Source: Spirochaetia bacterium UBA5550
Lineage (GTDB): Bacteria; Spirochaetota; UBA4802; UBA5550
Direction of reading: 5' to 3'
Assembly: GCA_002425885.1 (NCBI GenBank)
Contig: DINC01000024.1
Coordinates: forward strand, 13,207 to 30,037
DNA: 16,831 nucleotides
Shown here: positions 16,517 to 16,831 of the stretch, one piece after another
Layout of the letters: the number at the start of each line of letters is the position of its first letter
How positions within the stretch are numbered: position 1 is the first letter of the stretch
Position numbers and translations under genes: made by a program
Notes under the pieces: model-generated
The model's input: only the letters and a program-made list of their open reading frames with translations
Told to the model about the DNA's origin: nothing
The model's database searches: none

Positions 16517-16547
16517 GTATACTGTTCAACATTATTGAACAGTATAC
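16517..16547. promoter_or_regulatory. Perfect 31-bp palindrome, probable IclR-type operator
   Basis: Thirteen-base perfect arms (16517-16529, GTATACTGTTCAA, and its complement at 16535-16547) flank the five-base spacer CATTA. The palindrome ends three bases before the GTG at 16513 and contains the -10 box of the gene. Such symmetry over a promoter fits binding by an IclR dimer or tetramer and repression of its own operon. Confidence 0.8.
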
Positions 16548-16568
16548 ATCATTGTAAAACGATGTCAA
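16541..16568 (-). promoter_or_regulatory. Sigma-70-type promoter of the IclR/FrhB/IorAB operon
   Basis: On the minus strand TTGACA (16568-16563, exact consensus) is followed by a 16-base spacer and TATACT (16546-16541, five of six). Transcription would begin near 16534, giving a leader of about 20 nt. The -10 box lies within the right arm of the palindrome. Confidence 0.75.
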
Positions 16569-16677
16569 TATTAATTTTACGTTGAATAAGATTATTTGTT
16601 TAAAATTTTATTAAGCATATGCTTTCTATTGCTAAAATCATATATAATATAGGGGAGACCTAATAACTGTATATTTA

Positions 16678-16721
16678 CGGGGTAAAAGGGGCGGTAGCCC
16701 CTTTATAAGCCCCGCAGGGCT
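16678..16721. repeat. GC-rich stem-loops with mutually exclusive pairing
   Basis: An inner perfect stem AAAGGGGC-GGTA-GCCCCTTT (16685-16704) is enclosed by CGGGG (16678-16682) paired with CCCCG (16710-16714). The same CCC bases can instead pair with GGGCT (16717-16721) in AGCCC-CGCA-GGGCT. Neither is followed by a T tract, so a simple terminator is unlikely. Confidence 0.6.
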
Positions 16722-16725
16722 CTCT

Positions 16726-16756
16726 GCAGTTTCAAAAACTTAGTTTTTGGAACTGC
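16726..16756. repeat. 15-bp near-perfect hairpin adjoining the GC-rich stem-loops
   Basis: GCAGTTTCAAAAACT (16726-16740), one central base, then AGTTTTTGGAACTGC (16742-16756). The arms match at 14 of 15 positions, and the exception can pair as G-U on the plus-strand RNA. Together with the preceding stems this makes an approximately 80-bp structured block unlike the flanking AT-rich DNA. Confidence 0.65.
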
Positions 16757-16831
16757 TCTATATTTAAATTTAACCGATTTATATCAAGTGATAAAAAATT
16801 TTAGTAATTCAATAAAAAATTTAAATTAATG

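Larger units (their letters stand above)
16569..16831. other. AT-rich region upstream of the IclR-type gene, no gene seen
   Basis: No convincing coding frame. It contains a plus-strand TATAAT (16643-16648) with no good -35, followed by the hairpin cluster at 16678-16756 and then very AT-rich DNA with TTTAAATTTAA-like stretches to the window end. It may be the leader of a plus-strand gene lying beyond the window, or a repeat element. Confidence 0.5.

Noticed and set aside
16685..16704. AAAGGGGC hairpin as an intrinsic terminator
   Set aside because: Stem is good but is followed by ATAAG rather than a T run on the plus strand; on the minus strand no gene ends here.

Overview
The window looks like chromosomal DNA of a strictly anaerobic, fermentative bacterium with moderate G+C. 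The evidence is a monomeric [FeFe] hydrogenase, a ferredoxin-dependent indolepyruvate oxidoreductase (IOR), several iron-sulfur/flavin redox proteins, and a very long PAS-rich sensor kinase of the HisKA_2 type. The style of the kinase (receiver, many PAS domains, then an HHRIKNN dimerisation domain followed by a conserved SMMSIYEMLYRS-like stretch) reminds me most of Spirochaetota. That is an impression from protein style, not a proven assignment; Desulfobacterota or Deferribacterota remain possible. I see no phage, transposase, CRISPR, tRNA or rRNA.

Layout. (1) 2-3268 (+): a 5'-truncated receiver/multi-PAS/histidine kinase with three tandemly repeated PAS modules. Its 3' end overlaps the convergent hydrogenase gene by 62 bp. 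(2) 3207-4766 (-): a group B-like [FeFe] hydrogenase with all H-cluster cysteines. (3) 4767-5164: a divergent regulatory region with several inverted repeats. (4) 5165-8593 (+): full-length single-chain pyruvate carboxylase. (5) 8605-8898 (-): a small Cys-rich protein I do not recognise, followed by about 300 bp without a convincing gene. (6) 9202-11786 (-): a two-gene, translationally coupled GlcD/GlcF-type 2-hydroxyacid oxidase (FAD subunit plus Fe-S/CCG subunit). (7) 11787-12003: 217 bp of nested palindromes. (8) 12004-16513 (-): an apparent operon iclR-type regulator > FrhB-like Fe-S flavoprotein > iorA > iorB, with ATGA or short overlaps between the last three genes. (9) 16514-16831: a strong promoter overlapped by a perfect 31-bp palindrome, then an AT-rich stretch with a compound hairpin element.

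How the genes may work together (inference). The GlcD/GlcF pair would oxidise a 2-hydroxyacid to a 2-oxoacid. IorAB oxidatively decarboxylates aryl 2-oxoacids to aryl-acetyl-CoA and reduces ferredoxin. The FrhB-like protein, made from the same message as IorAB, is a candidate electron-transfer partner. The [FeFe] hydrogenase could dispose of reduced ferredoxin as H2, or sense it. The IclR-type regulator very probably controls its own operon through the palindrome covering its -10 box. The most interesting parts are the IclR/FrhB/IorAB module beside a GlcDF pair, the IclR operator, and the two palindromic elements.
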